Source: Nipponacmea schrenckii (Eukaryota; Mollusca; Gastropoda; Lottiidae). Taken from it: a stretch of DNA of 64,000 nt. The stretch is taken from positions 40,025,084 through 40,089,083 of the forward strand of contig CM060200.1 in NCBI GenBank assembly GCA_030562195.1. The letters run 5' to 3'. The stretch's first letter is position 1. Each line of letters begins with the position of its first letter. This document shows positions 11,106 through 21,176 of the stretch, one piece after another. The notes beneath the pieces are model-generated. The model was given only the letters and a program-made list of their open reading frames with translations. It did not search any database and was not told the origin of the DNA. The translations under genes were made by a program, and so were the position numbers.

Positions 11106-14100
11106 CTTGTCAGTAAAATCTGATAAATTACTGAGCATAGCTTGTTGATATGTCGACGTTCGGATATAATCTTGCATCATATTCTGTTGCTGAGATAAAT
11201 AACCATAAAACTGCAACAAAAATAAAAATTCTATAACCACTTATCCGATACGGTAGCTACAATTTCAAGCTATAACCAACTGCATCTTTTACAAAAATCA
11301 GATGATACAGTACATATTCTTCAACGGTTACTGTTACCAATTCAAATTTATCGCTCCTCTTTATTTTTCGACGGTTACTGTTACCAATCCAAATATATAG
11401 TTCCCCTAGGTGACGGAATAATAACAAGCAAGATATAGACTATCAGAATCCTACGCTCAACGACAAGATTAGTGTCTTGATTCTTTACATGACGATACTT
11501 GCTTGGTTAGTTCAAACCAATTGTGGTTTCTGGGTTACGATCTCGATCAACGTGTAAAATACTGATGACCTTAACCTTGAATAAGTCCTCTTCACTCATT
11601 GCAATCAGGGAAAGATCGAGGGCAAGAGATTTGGCCAAGGAACAATAGGTAGAAAGGATCTTTAACTGTGAATATAAGTTGTTATCTTAATAAAATACTT
11701 TCACCAAGAGGTTTGGCATAGAATCAGCTGGTGGAAAGATTCCTTATTATGAATTTTATTTGTTATCTTAGCAAAAAGTTTCTTCTTACCTGGAAATACT
11801 GAACTGCTGAAGCCTCATCTGTTCTCTCTGTAAAAACTGACAACTTTTTACTTTTCTGCTGTTTTAAATGGTGTTGAAAGGATTTTAAAGCTGAAAGACA
11901 GATATCAAAGCCATAAGTATTTGCATCCTAGTAAAGTTTGGTATCAAAAATGTACATAAGCACTGGCTCAGTGCTCAGCAACATTATTTTTTTGGGAAAA
12001 CTAAAATCATGTGATTGCTAGTTTGCTTGCTTCAGAATCAGCTCCTTTTCGTGTGTCAAATCTTCCAGCTCCTTAATCATAATTACAGACTGATCATAAG
12101 AGAACGGATTTGACCTAGTTACCAGAATCAGGACACAAGAATAATTAGGAGATATGTTTTCAAGGGGTGACCTCGCAGATTGACTTTTCTATACCCGAAA
12201 ATATCTTGACCCTTTACATCATTTGACTGATTGACTCCAATTAGGTTCGAGTCTGTTATTTTATGACGTAAGAACAACGCGATAGTTTCAAATGACATAC
12301 AGTTGCGATATCGTCATGGGTAAAGACATACAATTCAAAAATGGATTGAAATAAATCCCATAGATTGGATCTCTTTAGTCTGACCGGAACTATGACAGTA
12401 TCACATTTGTATATCACATTCTAGGACGGAAAGAGACAGACTCGTCAAGTCTAAACTCCCCTGTTTTACCTACAGATAAGGCTACCTACCATGGACTGAA
12501 TTAAACTGAATACAGTGGGAGGTCTGGTTGTTGGTGATTAATAATGATTGTTTTCCCAGTCGACTAGTTTCTGTATCATTGTTAATCTCTATTGGTTTCA
12601 CTTTATCTACAAATATAATTCAAAAATCTGATACAATTCTCGCCATGTTAGACTTAGACCAATTAAAATCCATTTGTCATGACACCTGCTAAGTCCAACT
12701 GATGAATATATACTCTTATTGACCAAAGTTTGAAGAGATTTTTAATTTTATATCTATTCTAAGAGGAAGAATTAATTAAGGGGTATCCAGTTAAAACGGT
12801 AACATGTCAAAACGGTAACAAATTTTATTAGTTAAAACGGTAACAACTCCACCAAAACGGTAACAAAAATTTTCGGTTAAAACGGTAACAACTCCACCAA
12901 AACGGTAACAAATATTTTGGTGAATAAAAATAATTTATTTTGTACATTTATTTAATATAAACATTTCGTAGTAGTAAAAATAACAATGGATTGTGAAAAT
13001 GTATGCAGAGGTCTACAATGTACGCACCACGTCCGACAAAGAATAAGTTGACAAAACAGACACACCTTAATTTTTAGTGCTAAAAACCGTTTATTCTAAG
13101 ATATTGTCTCTATCGTACTGAGGCCTGCATTTAAACTATTTATGTATTTCTTTAATGTATGGGCTCTTTGTAATCTGTACAAAAAAAGAAGGTTGGGTAA
13201 ATAATTTCTGAACTGTCAGAAGTGTTCAAAGACATCACTTGAGCAGTGCATTACTAGTATCTGTGGGGTTGTTGCGTTCGATTTTTGCTCCTGGGCGACA
13301 CCTCAATGGCAAACGACTAAAAGAGGGCATCGAACGCGCCTCAAATCCAAACAAGACAGTGAAACAAGTGCAACATTATTCATAAAATGTGCTGACGAAC
13401 AAAATTTCATAAGTCGGGCATCGGACAAGTACTTTATTTCTGTTTATGTCATTAATTAGAAAATATTATGTATCGCGTTTTAATTATGATCGTGATTACT
13501 AATAATGATAGTTGTCAGGAAATCTGTTAGCTTATTATGTCGGTATACCGTATATTACTTTGATCAATTGGCAAAGATTGTTTGAGTTCTTTTCAATCAC
13601 TGATTTTAAGTTAATACTATCTTGATTAATAAAGATCACATTAATTATAGGATTTATTTCGTTACCGTTTTAACCAAAAATAGCTGTTACCGTTTTAGCG
13701 GAGTTGTTACCGTTTTAACCAAATTTCCGTTACCGTTTTGGTGGAGTTGTTACCGTTTTAACCAAATTTCCGTTACCGTTTTGGTGGAGTTGTTACCGTT
13801 TTGACTAATAAAATTTGTTACCGTTTTGACATGTTACCGTTTTAACTGGTATTCAATTAAGGTAGGCCTACAATTGATTGCAATCCACTACTGGGAGACA
13901 AAGACTTAGATGCATTATGCACCTACATAATATCCAACATTGTTATCAGCTTTCGTTAAAACTGATTATCAGAGGAAAATGTGAGCAGCCAGAAATGAAT
14001 AAACTGAGCAGTAACCTTTCCTATATGGGCTATTTCATTGAAATCAGACTGATAAAGTTCAATCCAATGAGGGGGCACCTGCATGGCTTATAAATAATAG

Positions 14101-14450
14101 GACAATATAAAAGGGGATTATTTACTGCCTGATATGTATAACTTTAAAACATTGCCAAAAACATGAGATAACACCTGCCTTTGTAAACGGAAGAGTAGTG
14201 ACATCACACAGATCAATGGAATTAAATGGCCTTTGTTGTGATATAACAAAAATAGGAGGGAAATTTTTGTCGATTTAGACCATCATTCTAGGATAATAAA
14301 AGAAAAAAACTTAATATTACCACTTCCAAAAGATAGAACGATATTTTCTGCTGGGGCTTTGACAACCAAATTATGAGGATCTCGAGACAGTGGCTCAAAT
14401 TGACCATTTTCCGACAGCAATGAAACCTGCACGTTGTCGAAGTTCGCCAT
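11106..14450 (-). CDS. CARM1 / PRMT4, 5' part only (left copy, cut by gap)
   Basis: N-terminal part of the coactivator-associated arginine methyltransferase, a nuclear enzyme that asymmetrically dimethylates arginines on histone H3 and other proteins. Exons (minus): 14321-14450, 12490-12606, 11790-11890, 11106-11210; phases join cleanly to give 151 residues. Exon 2 has [13 protein letters not shown], matching the PH/EVH1-like N-terminal domain. Exon 3 ends VQYFQ, and exon 4 supplies [15 protein letters not shown], completing the YFxxY helix that closes over S-adenosylmethionine. The copy then stops: the next exon, carrying the cofactor-binding glycine loop, would begin right at the gap edge (10687). 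The start at 14450 has a strong AACATGG context; an in-frame upstream ATG at 14552 would add 34 residues but has a weaker context. Exon 4 is intact here and missing from the right copy. Confidence 0.93.
11320..11405. repeat. Short minisatellite in CARM1 intron 3 (left, two copies)
   Basis: Two copies of a unit containing GGTTACTGTTACCAAT. In the right arm the same unit, reversed, is expanded to about six copies at 49280-49540, immediately next to the damaged CARM1 exon 4. Confidence 0.85.
12782..13854. mobile_element. Non-autonomous DNA transposon with AACGGTAAC terminal arrays (left only)
   Basis: It starts GGTATCCAGTTAAAACGG and ends CCGTTTTAACTGGTATTC. The inverted termini are built from several copies of TTAAAACGGTAAC. 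The 8-bp target duplication AATTAAGG lies at 12774-12781 and 13855-13862. The right arm has the empty site (one AATTAAGG, reverse strand, near 47630), which proves insertion and gives exact ends. No transposase frame was seen in the 1.07-kb interior. An 8-bp duplication suggests the hAT or P superfamily; the TIR does not decide between them. It sits in CARM1 intron 1. Confidence 0.93.
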
Positions 14451-14696
14451 GTTGGAAATTTGGAGAATAATGGCGGCTCCCTTCAAATTTAGTCCTGTGA
14501 GAATTGTGAAGTCAAAATTATCAAAATATTTTTTCTTTTTCTCAAAATCCATTCAAACACTGAAAATTCATGAAATCACAGAATTTTGCCTAAAATAATA
14601 AATTGGTCTTTCTTTAATCCAAAATCTGCAACATTAGGTGATCATTCGTTTGGGTTTAATTTTAAAAATCCCAAATTTTAGGAAAATCATCACAAC
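14451..14696. promoter_or_regulatory. Bidirectional promoter, CARM1 / EXOSC3 (left copy)
   Basis: The two start codons point away from each other with 246 bp between them. There is an inverted CCAAT box (ATTGG) near 14602 and no TATA box was seen. Head-to-head spacing this short implies a shared promoter. The mapping of transcription starts is inference. Confidence 0.75.
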
Positions 14697-17600
14697 ATGG
14701 CGGCCCACGTGGGAAATTTATTTATGCCGGGTGATGTTTTAAACAATTTAAAGGAATCTGAAGCTTCTAAGAAAGTTTTGGTTGGCCCTGGACTTAGAAT
14801 CGATGAAGATGCAGTTACTGTATCGAAACCTGGTGTGCTTAGATTCCGAGAACCTAATTTGTATTGGATTGATAGTCCTCAAAAAAGAGTACGTATCCGT
14901 TTTTGGTTTGTTTACGTACGGTATCCAGTTAAAACGGTAACATGTCAAAACGGTAACAAATTTTATTAGTTAAAACGGTAACAACTCCACCAAAACGGTA
15001 ACAAAAATTTTCTGTTAAAACGGTAACATCTCCGCTAAAACGGTAACAGATATTTTGGTGAATAAAAAAAATAAGATATTTTGTACGGTACAAATTTTTA
15101 ATATAAACATTTCGTTATAGTAAAAATAACAATGGAGCAAATTGTGAAAATGTATGCATAGGTCTACTAATACTATGAACGCACCTCGTCCGACGAAGAG
15201 TAAGTTGACAAAACAGAGACACCTTAATTTTTAGTGCTAAAACCGTTTATTCTAAGATATTGTGTATTTATGTATTTCTTTAATGTATGGGCTCTTTGTA
15301 ATCTGTACAAAAAAAGAAGGTTGGGTTAATAATCTCTGAACTGTTAGAAGTGTTGAAAGACATCACTTGAGCAGTGCATTACGAGTATCTGTGAGGGAGT
15401 TGCGTTCGATTTTTGCTCCCGGGGCGACACCACCCCGGTGGTTTCATTAGAAAATGACACGACGAAAGCATCAAAAGCGCCTCCAATTCCAAACACTCAA
15501 ACAAGTGCAACACTATTCATAAAATGTGCTGACAAACAAAATTTCATAAGTCAGGCATCGGACAAGTATTTTATGACTGTTTATTTCATTAATTAGAAAA
15601 TATTATGTATCGTCAAAAAAGTTAGCTTGTTTCGTCGGAAGAATACTTACATCGCTATCGTGATTACTAATTATGATAGTTGTCAGGAAATCTGTTAGCT
15701 TATTATTATGTTGGTATACCGTATATTACTTTGATCAATTGGCAAAGATTGTTTGAGTTTTTTTTAATCACTGATTTTAAGTTAATACTAAAATTAATAA
15801 AATCTTGATTAATAAAGATCACATTAATTATAGGATTTATTTTGTTACCTTTTTAACCAATAATAGCTGTTACCGGTTTAGCGGAGTTGTTACAGTTTTA
15901 ACCAAATTTCCGTTACCGTTTTGGTGGAGTTGTTACCATTTTGGTGGAGTTGTTACCATTTTGGTGGAGTTGTTACCGTTTTGACTAATAAAATTTGTTA
16001 CCGTTTTGACATGTTACCGTTTTAACTGGTATTCTTACGTACCACTTAGTACTAGTTGGTTGTGGTGTATGAGAGTGTGGGTTCCCTTATGAACCTGTTG
16101 GGTGTATTATCTATTAAGATAACTAATTAATTAATGTTACACTTTTAATTTGTGATTGACAGAAATGAACGGCTATCAGTGGTTTCACCTGTTTTCATGT
16201 TCAACTGTGGTTTTTTCACCCTAGTTTTTTCACCGATTTGAGAACTGGTGTTTTCACCAACTGATTTCTAGTAGTTTCACCCATATCAAAATTTATTAAT
16301 GATCAAATCAATTAGTTACCATCATAATGAGTGGAATAATAGAAGCCAATCTTATCTGGGATCAAATCAATTAGTAACCATCATAATGAGTGGAATAATA
16401 GAAGCCAATCTTATCTGGGATCAAATCAATTAGTTACCATCATAATGAGTGGAATAAAAGTAGCCAATCTTATCTGGGATCAAATCAATTAGTAACCAGA
16501 GATGGGGCCAATTACATTCAATGTAATCGATTACGATTACAGATTACTTTCAATTTTTAGATTACAATTACAATTACAATTACACATATTTTCAAATGTA
16601 ATTGATTAAATTACAGATTACTTTGTAGTACTTGGTATCAAGTAGAAAATGATTAAACTTTTTTGTGTCTTGAAGAATATATAGTAGCTTGAATTTGGCT
16701 CAGGTGTTCTAACACCTAACTGACATTATCCATTTTACTTCAGTCAGTGTTATTTACTGCAGATTTCACACTTATTAATTGACCTAGTGCCTGTGAAACT
16801 CTGCAATTGTATTGTTTTAGGTGATTAATAATTTGATCAATCAGCACATTCCATGATAATTTAATCTTCTATTGAAATAAAGTTTGTCGGGATTAAAAAC
16901 CAATTATTAGGAACAATTAAGTTGCATATTTCCCTAGGAAAACTTAATACATGACAGAACAGAATTACAAGTTATAGAAAATCTTTGTTAATTCTTATTC
17001 AAACCCCCATAAGCCTTAATGTTTGTAAGCCTAATACTAAACTTCATACTTTTGGAAGTAAAATAGATAAAAGGTACGGTAACATAACTGTAGTGTCAAG
17101 TATGTATTTCCATTCCACATACATACAATTTGAATTTCCCCATACATACAATTTGAAAGATTGGGGATCATAGAAGTAATCATAAAGTAATCTAAATGTA
17201 ATCATAATTCCAGGCTGAAATTAATGTAATCGATTACAATTACGATTACTTGTAATCAAAACATGTTATGATTACAGATTACATGCAATTACATGAAAAG
17301 ATGTAATCAATTACAGCTAATTACAATTACAGATTACGATTTCCCCATCTCTGTTAGTAACCATCATAATGAGTGGAATAATAGAAGCCAATCTTATCTG
17401 GGATCAAATCAATTAGTTGTTATAATAACGCATAAATATTATGAACATAAATATATATATATCTGTAAGAAGATAGACAATATGTAGGTATAGACACAAG
17501 TATTGTTGTTGTTAACAACTATTATCAATTATGGTACGAATAAAGTGAAATAAAATATAGAATGTATGTTAGCAATATATATATAAGGGGTGAATCCACT

Positions 17601-19656
17601 ATGGGTGAAACAACCACGGTTGAACTTGTAAACGGGTGAAACCACTGTCTCCCAAATAAACACAGTGGCAAAACCCTCAAACTCAAACTCAAACTCACAC
17701 TCAAACTTGACAAATAACAGTATATATCCATCAGTGGACTTACCTGGCGTCATCATTATACATCAAAATCTCTCTATAATTCGATAAATACACAAAATCA
17801 AGTAGTTAATAATAAAACGTAATTTAATAATACATCCATTAAGCGATTTTCAAATTGTAAATCTAAGGGGAAGTAACACTAACATATAGATTTCCAGCAA
17901 AGAATATTTTAGCGCTGATTTCCCAGACGCTTTTATTCCCAAACAGAATGGAATCATCACTTGCTTACTTTTTTGAAAAAATCCGAATATATTTTTATTG
18001 TGGCTTTTTTAAATTTGGTAAAGTGTGGCATCCATACTTATTTAACTAATAGTCAATATGAAACACAAATATTAGACGTAGGACGAGTGTATTCTAATAC
18101 TTATTATCCCTTTAAAGACAACTAAAACTGATAATAAAAATTTAATCTTAGAAAATTTGCCTTGCTTCCCACCTTACTACCGGTAACTTTTTTTAATTTG
18201 TGTTTAAACCAATGAATCAGTTATGGCTGTTATTTTCAGTATATACCTGTAAGGGGTGATGCAGTGCTGGGAATAGTTACACAGAAGATGGGAGATGTTT
18301 TTAGAGTGGATGTAGGAGGTAGTGAGTTGGCTACATTACCATATTTAGCCTTCGAAGGTGCCACCAAAAGAAATAGACCTGATGTTAAGGTATGTTATCT
18401 TCCTGCTGTATCAGCTCATAAAATTACCTATTATTCAATAGTTTAACATTTTTAAATGAATACTGTGTCTTAGAATGAACATAAAATATTAAATTTGGTC
18501 AAGAAGAGAATATATTTATCAGTAAATATACCTGCTGCCATAAATAACATAATCCAAAATAAGTGTTTTACAAAAATGAATTTGTTTTGCGAGTTTTCCA
18601 GATTTTAAGAGATTCTGTTACTTTATGACACCAGGTAAGTTCACTGATGAATATATACTCATATTGACCATTCTTGAGAACTTGTGTGTCCATTTATGCC
18701 CATTCTAAGACACAAAGTGAATTTGAGATATATTTTAAAATCCTTTTGTTATTTATTATTTTAAGGTAGGAGATATATTGTTTGCCAAGTTTTCAGTGGC
18801 CAATAAAGATATTGAGTCAGAGTTGGTGTGTATTGATAAACACGGTAGAAATAATGGAATGGGTGTTATTCGAGATGGAGGTTTTCTACATTATTCTTCT
18901 ATTAATCTAGTTAAAAAGTAAGGAACAGTAAAATTAATCATATCACTAATTCCCATAATAGGGAAAAAAAAATCACAAGTATTTACTATTGTCCTGTCAT
19001 CTAATGTTATGGCTTAATGCCTTCTTCAGAAACACTTTTCTCATACTGTAAAACTTAAGAAGGCATTATGCCCAAATGTGTCCAATATGATGTTTGTAGT
19101 AAATCATAAAAGCTAATGTGCTACTATTTTCAGTAGAAAGACAATGTCTATATTACGCTTGATAAAAATGTGATGTTTGTAGTAAATCATAAAACTTGAG
19201 ATTAATAAATCTGACTAATATGCTGCTATTGTAATCTTATTAAAAATGTGATGTTTGTAGTAAGTCATAAACCGAGAGATTAATAAGTCTGACTAATGTG
19301 CTGCTATTTTGACAATCTTATTAAAATCTGATGTTTGTAGTAAATCATAAAACTTGAGATTAATAAATCTGACTAATGTGCTGCTATTGTAGTCTTATAA
19401 AAAATGTGATGTTTGTAGTAAATTCTGAAATTTCTATTGCAGGCTGACCAGTCCAGATAATGTATTATTTAAAACTCTGGGAAAGAATATGAAGTTTGAG
19501 ACCGCGGTTGGAATGAACGGACGAATCTGGGTGAAGGGCAGGAATGTTAAAGAAACAATTGCGATAGTGAACGCTATTTCTGTGTCCGAGTTTATGAACA
19601 ATGAACAAATTACTTCAATGTGTAAAAAATTGTCAGATTCATTGGCTGGATTTTGA
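14697..19656 (+). CDS. Exosome complex component RRP40 (left copy)
   Basis: RNA-binding cap subunit of the nuclear and cytoplasmic RNA exosome, which guides RNA to the catalytic subunits. Exons: 14697-14888, 18240-18389, 18766-18917, 19443-19656; all joins are GT-AG and in frame, giving 235 residues (human is about 275; the difference is at the N terminus). The N-terminal domain has VLVGPGLR and [13 protein letters not shown]. The S1 domain follows, with [19 protein letters not shown] and the signature [12 protein letters not shown]. The KH domain has [11 protein letters not shown] at about residues 187-197. It starts at ATG in a strong context (AACATGG), shares a promoter with CARM1, and converges on ISCA1. 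Intron 1 holds three transposons; intron 3 holds a tandem array. It differs from the right copy by Val versus Ile at residue 200. Confidence 0.96.
14920..16034. mobile_element. Second AACGGTAAC-terminus element, EXOSC3 intron 1 (left)
   Basis: Same family as 12782-13854: starts GGTATCCAGTTAAAACGG, ends TTTTAACTGGTATTC, flanked by the perfect 8-bp duplication TTACGTAC (14912-14919 and 16035-16042). The interiors of the two copies are similar (a shared CGTTCGATTTTTGCTCC stretch). It is also present at the matching place in the right arm, so it is older than the copy at 12782. Confidence 0.93.
16177..17647. mobile_element. MITE with CAGTGGTTTCACC ends, interrupted by a second MITE
   Basis: The terminal inverted repeats are CAGTGGTTTCACCTG and, read backwards from 17647, CAGTGGTTTCACCCG, followed by further matching GTTCAAC..GTGGTT. 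The interior holds a 59-bp tandem repeat (about four copies from 16301) into which another element (16497-17353) has inserted. The right arm has the compact form at 44902-45345. Confidence 0.85.
16497..17353. mobile_element. hAT-like MITE nested in another element (left only)
   Basis: It begins CAGAGATGGGG and ends CCCCATCTCTG, a hAT-style terminal repeat, with the perfect 8-bp duplication TTAGTAAC at 16489-16496 and 17354-17361. The subterminal regions are packed with repeats of GATTAC / GTAATC, likely transposase-binding sites. It is 857 bp with no transposase. It is absent from the right arm, where the 59-bp repeat is uninterrupted. Confidence 0.93.
19060..19435. repeat. Tandem repeat in EXOSC3 intron 3 (left)
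   Basis: About five units of roughly 75-80 bp built around GTGATGTTTGTAGTAAATCA and ATGTGCTGCTATT. The array ends next to the acceptor of exon 4. The right arm has the same array with more units (about 42640-43290). Confidence 0.9.
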
Positions 19657-19978
19657 GTTTTAAAAAGTACGACTTTATTTATGGAAGACAAAGATGACAA
19701 TTTGATTAGATACAATGAGAGAGTGAGAATCAAAATAAGTGAAGCATCAGATAAGATGGCTGAATTGCTGCACAATATTCACTAACGCGTCCTTACTCCA
19801 TAGCGATGACAGTTGTGTATGGTTACAAGTAAATGGTCAGGAGTACCATCAACAATTCACAACTCAGTTACAGAAGAGTTGCATTCAAAACTGCTATTCT
19901 TATTTGCATACCTATGCTACTGGAGAGATAACATTGTGAAATTTCTATGGTTTTTCAGCTGAATAAACCACTTTATAA
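19657..19978 (+). other. EXOSC3 3' region (left)
   Basis: Non-coding sequence after the stop, with a candidate poly(A) signal AATAAA near 19962. It lies between the convergent EXOSC3 and ISCA1 genes. Confidence 0.5.
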
Positions 19979-20470
19979 TAATAATAATAAACTCTTTATT
20001 TTACATGGGTCAGAATTAGGTTCAATACACAAGTACATGTTCCTGTCTAGCATTCAGCCCATAGAGACAAACATAGTCTTTATTTTACATGGATCAGAAT
20101 TAGGTTCAATACACAAGGACATGGTCCTGTCTAACATTCAGCCCATAGAGACAAACATAGACTCTTTATTTTACATGGATCAGAATTAGGTTCAATACAC
20201 AAGGACATGTTCCTGTCTAGCATTCAGCCCATAGAGACAAACATAGACTCTTTATTTTACATGGATCAGAATTAGGTTCAATACACAAGGACATGGTCCT
20301 GTCTAACATTCAGCCCATAGAGACAAACATAGACTCTTTATTTTACATGGATCAGAATTAGGTTCAATACACAAGGACATGGTCCTGTCTAACATTCAGC
20401 CCATAGAGACAAACATAGACTCTTTATTTTACATGGATCAAACTTAGGCCCAATACACAAGGACAAGCTC
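19979..20470. repeat. 86-bp minisatellite between EXOSC3 and ISCA1 (left)
   Basis: About six units at an 86-bp period containing CTTTATTTTACATGGATCAG and CATTCAGCCCATAGAGACAA. Each unit carries AATAAAG on the minus strand, so the array offers repeated poly(A)-like signals in the convergent intergenic space. The right arm has about four units (41755-42090). Confidence 0.92.
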
Positions 20471-21176
20471 ATGGGGCAATACAATTGAGAAAAAGAAAAA
20501 AATTAAAAAATTTTGTGTGCTATCTGAAAAAATGTTTTGTTAAAATCAGAAATTTAACAAGGATTAATCATCTTCTAAGACTCAACACAAGTTCAATGAT
20601 TAATAAATTACAAAAGATCTTCTTCAAAACTTAAATACAACAAAATCTAGATTTATAATACTATAGATAAAACAGCATCATTGATTTCTTGCACACAATA
20701 TTTCAAATTAATCAAACTATACTTTCATTGACAATCATTCATTCATTCATTCATATATTTTATTCATCCATTTATTTATTCATTCATTCCACACTAAAAA
20801 CAAACTTTTTGTTTTTAAATTTAACCTGCATCAAATCAAAAGTTTCACAAAATAATATTGTGGACATTCGATGCAATGAAAACATATTTATTATTTACAA
20901 ATAAGATGGTTTAAAATCTCATCTGACTTTTCAAAAAATAAAAAACAATTTATCCAAGTTTGACTTCTACTTCTACATTGGAAAATATTTATTTGAAGTT
21001 TTTCGCTCACTAAGTATGTATTTAAAATCTAATTAACAATTTTAATTGAAATGTTGAATTTTGCATTTAAATTCTTGTAAATTTATTCATTAACAGCTGA
21101 TATCAATAACTAATTACTTCTTATTTAACTTTGTAGATCTAAATCTAAACACATTTCACAGAATAGAAGCATAACA
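20471..21176. other. ISCA1 3' side (left), AT-rich
   Basis: No gene. It holds a run of ATTC repeats near 20745-20790 and, on the minus strand, a candidate AATAAA poly(A) signal near 20990 for ISCA1. Confidence 0.55.

Noticed and set aside
14697..14969. A single-exon 90-residue protein at the EXOSC3 start
   Set aside because: It is EXOSC3 exon 1 read through its donor into the adjacent transposon; the mature exon ends at 14888.
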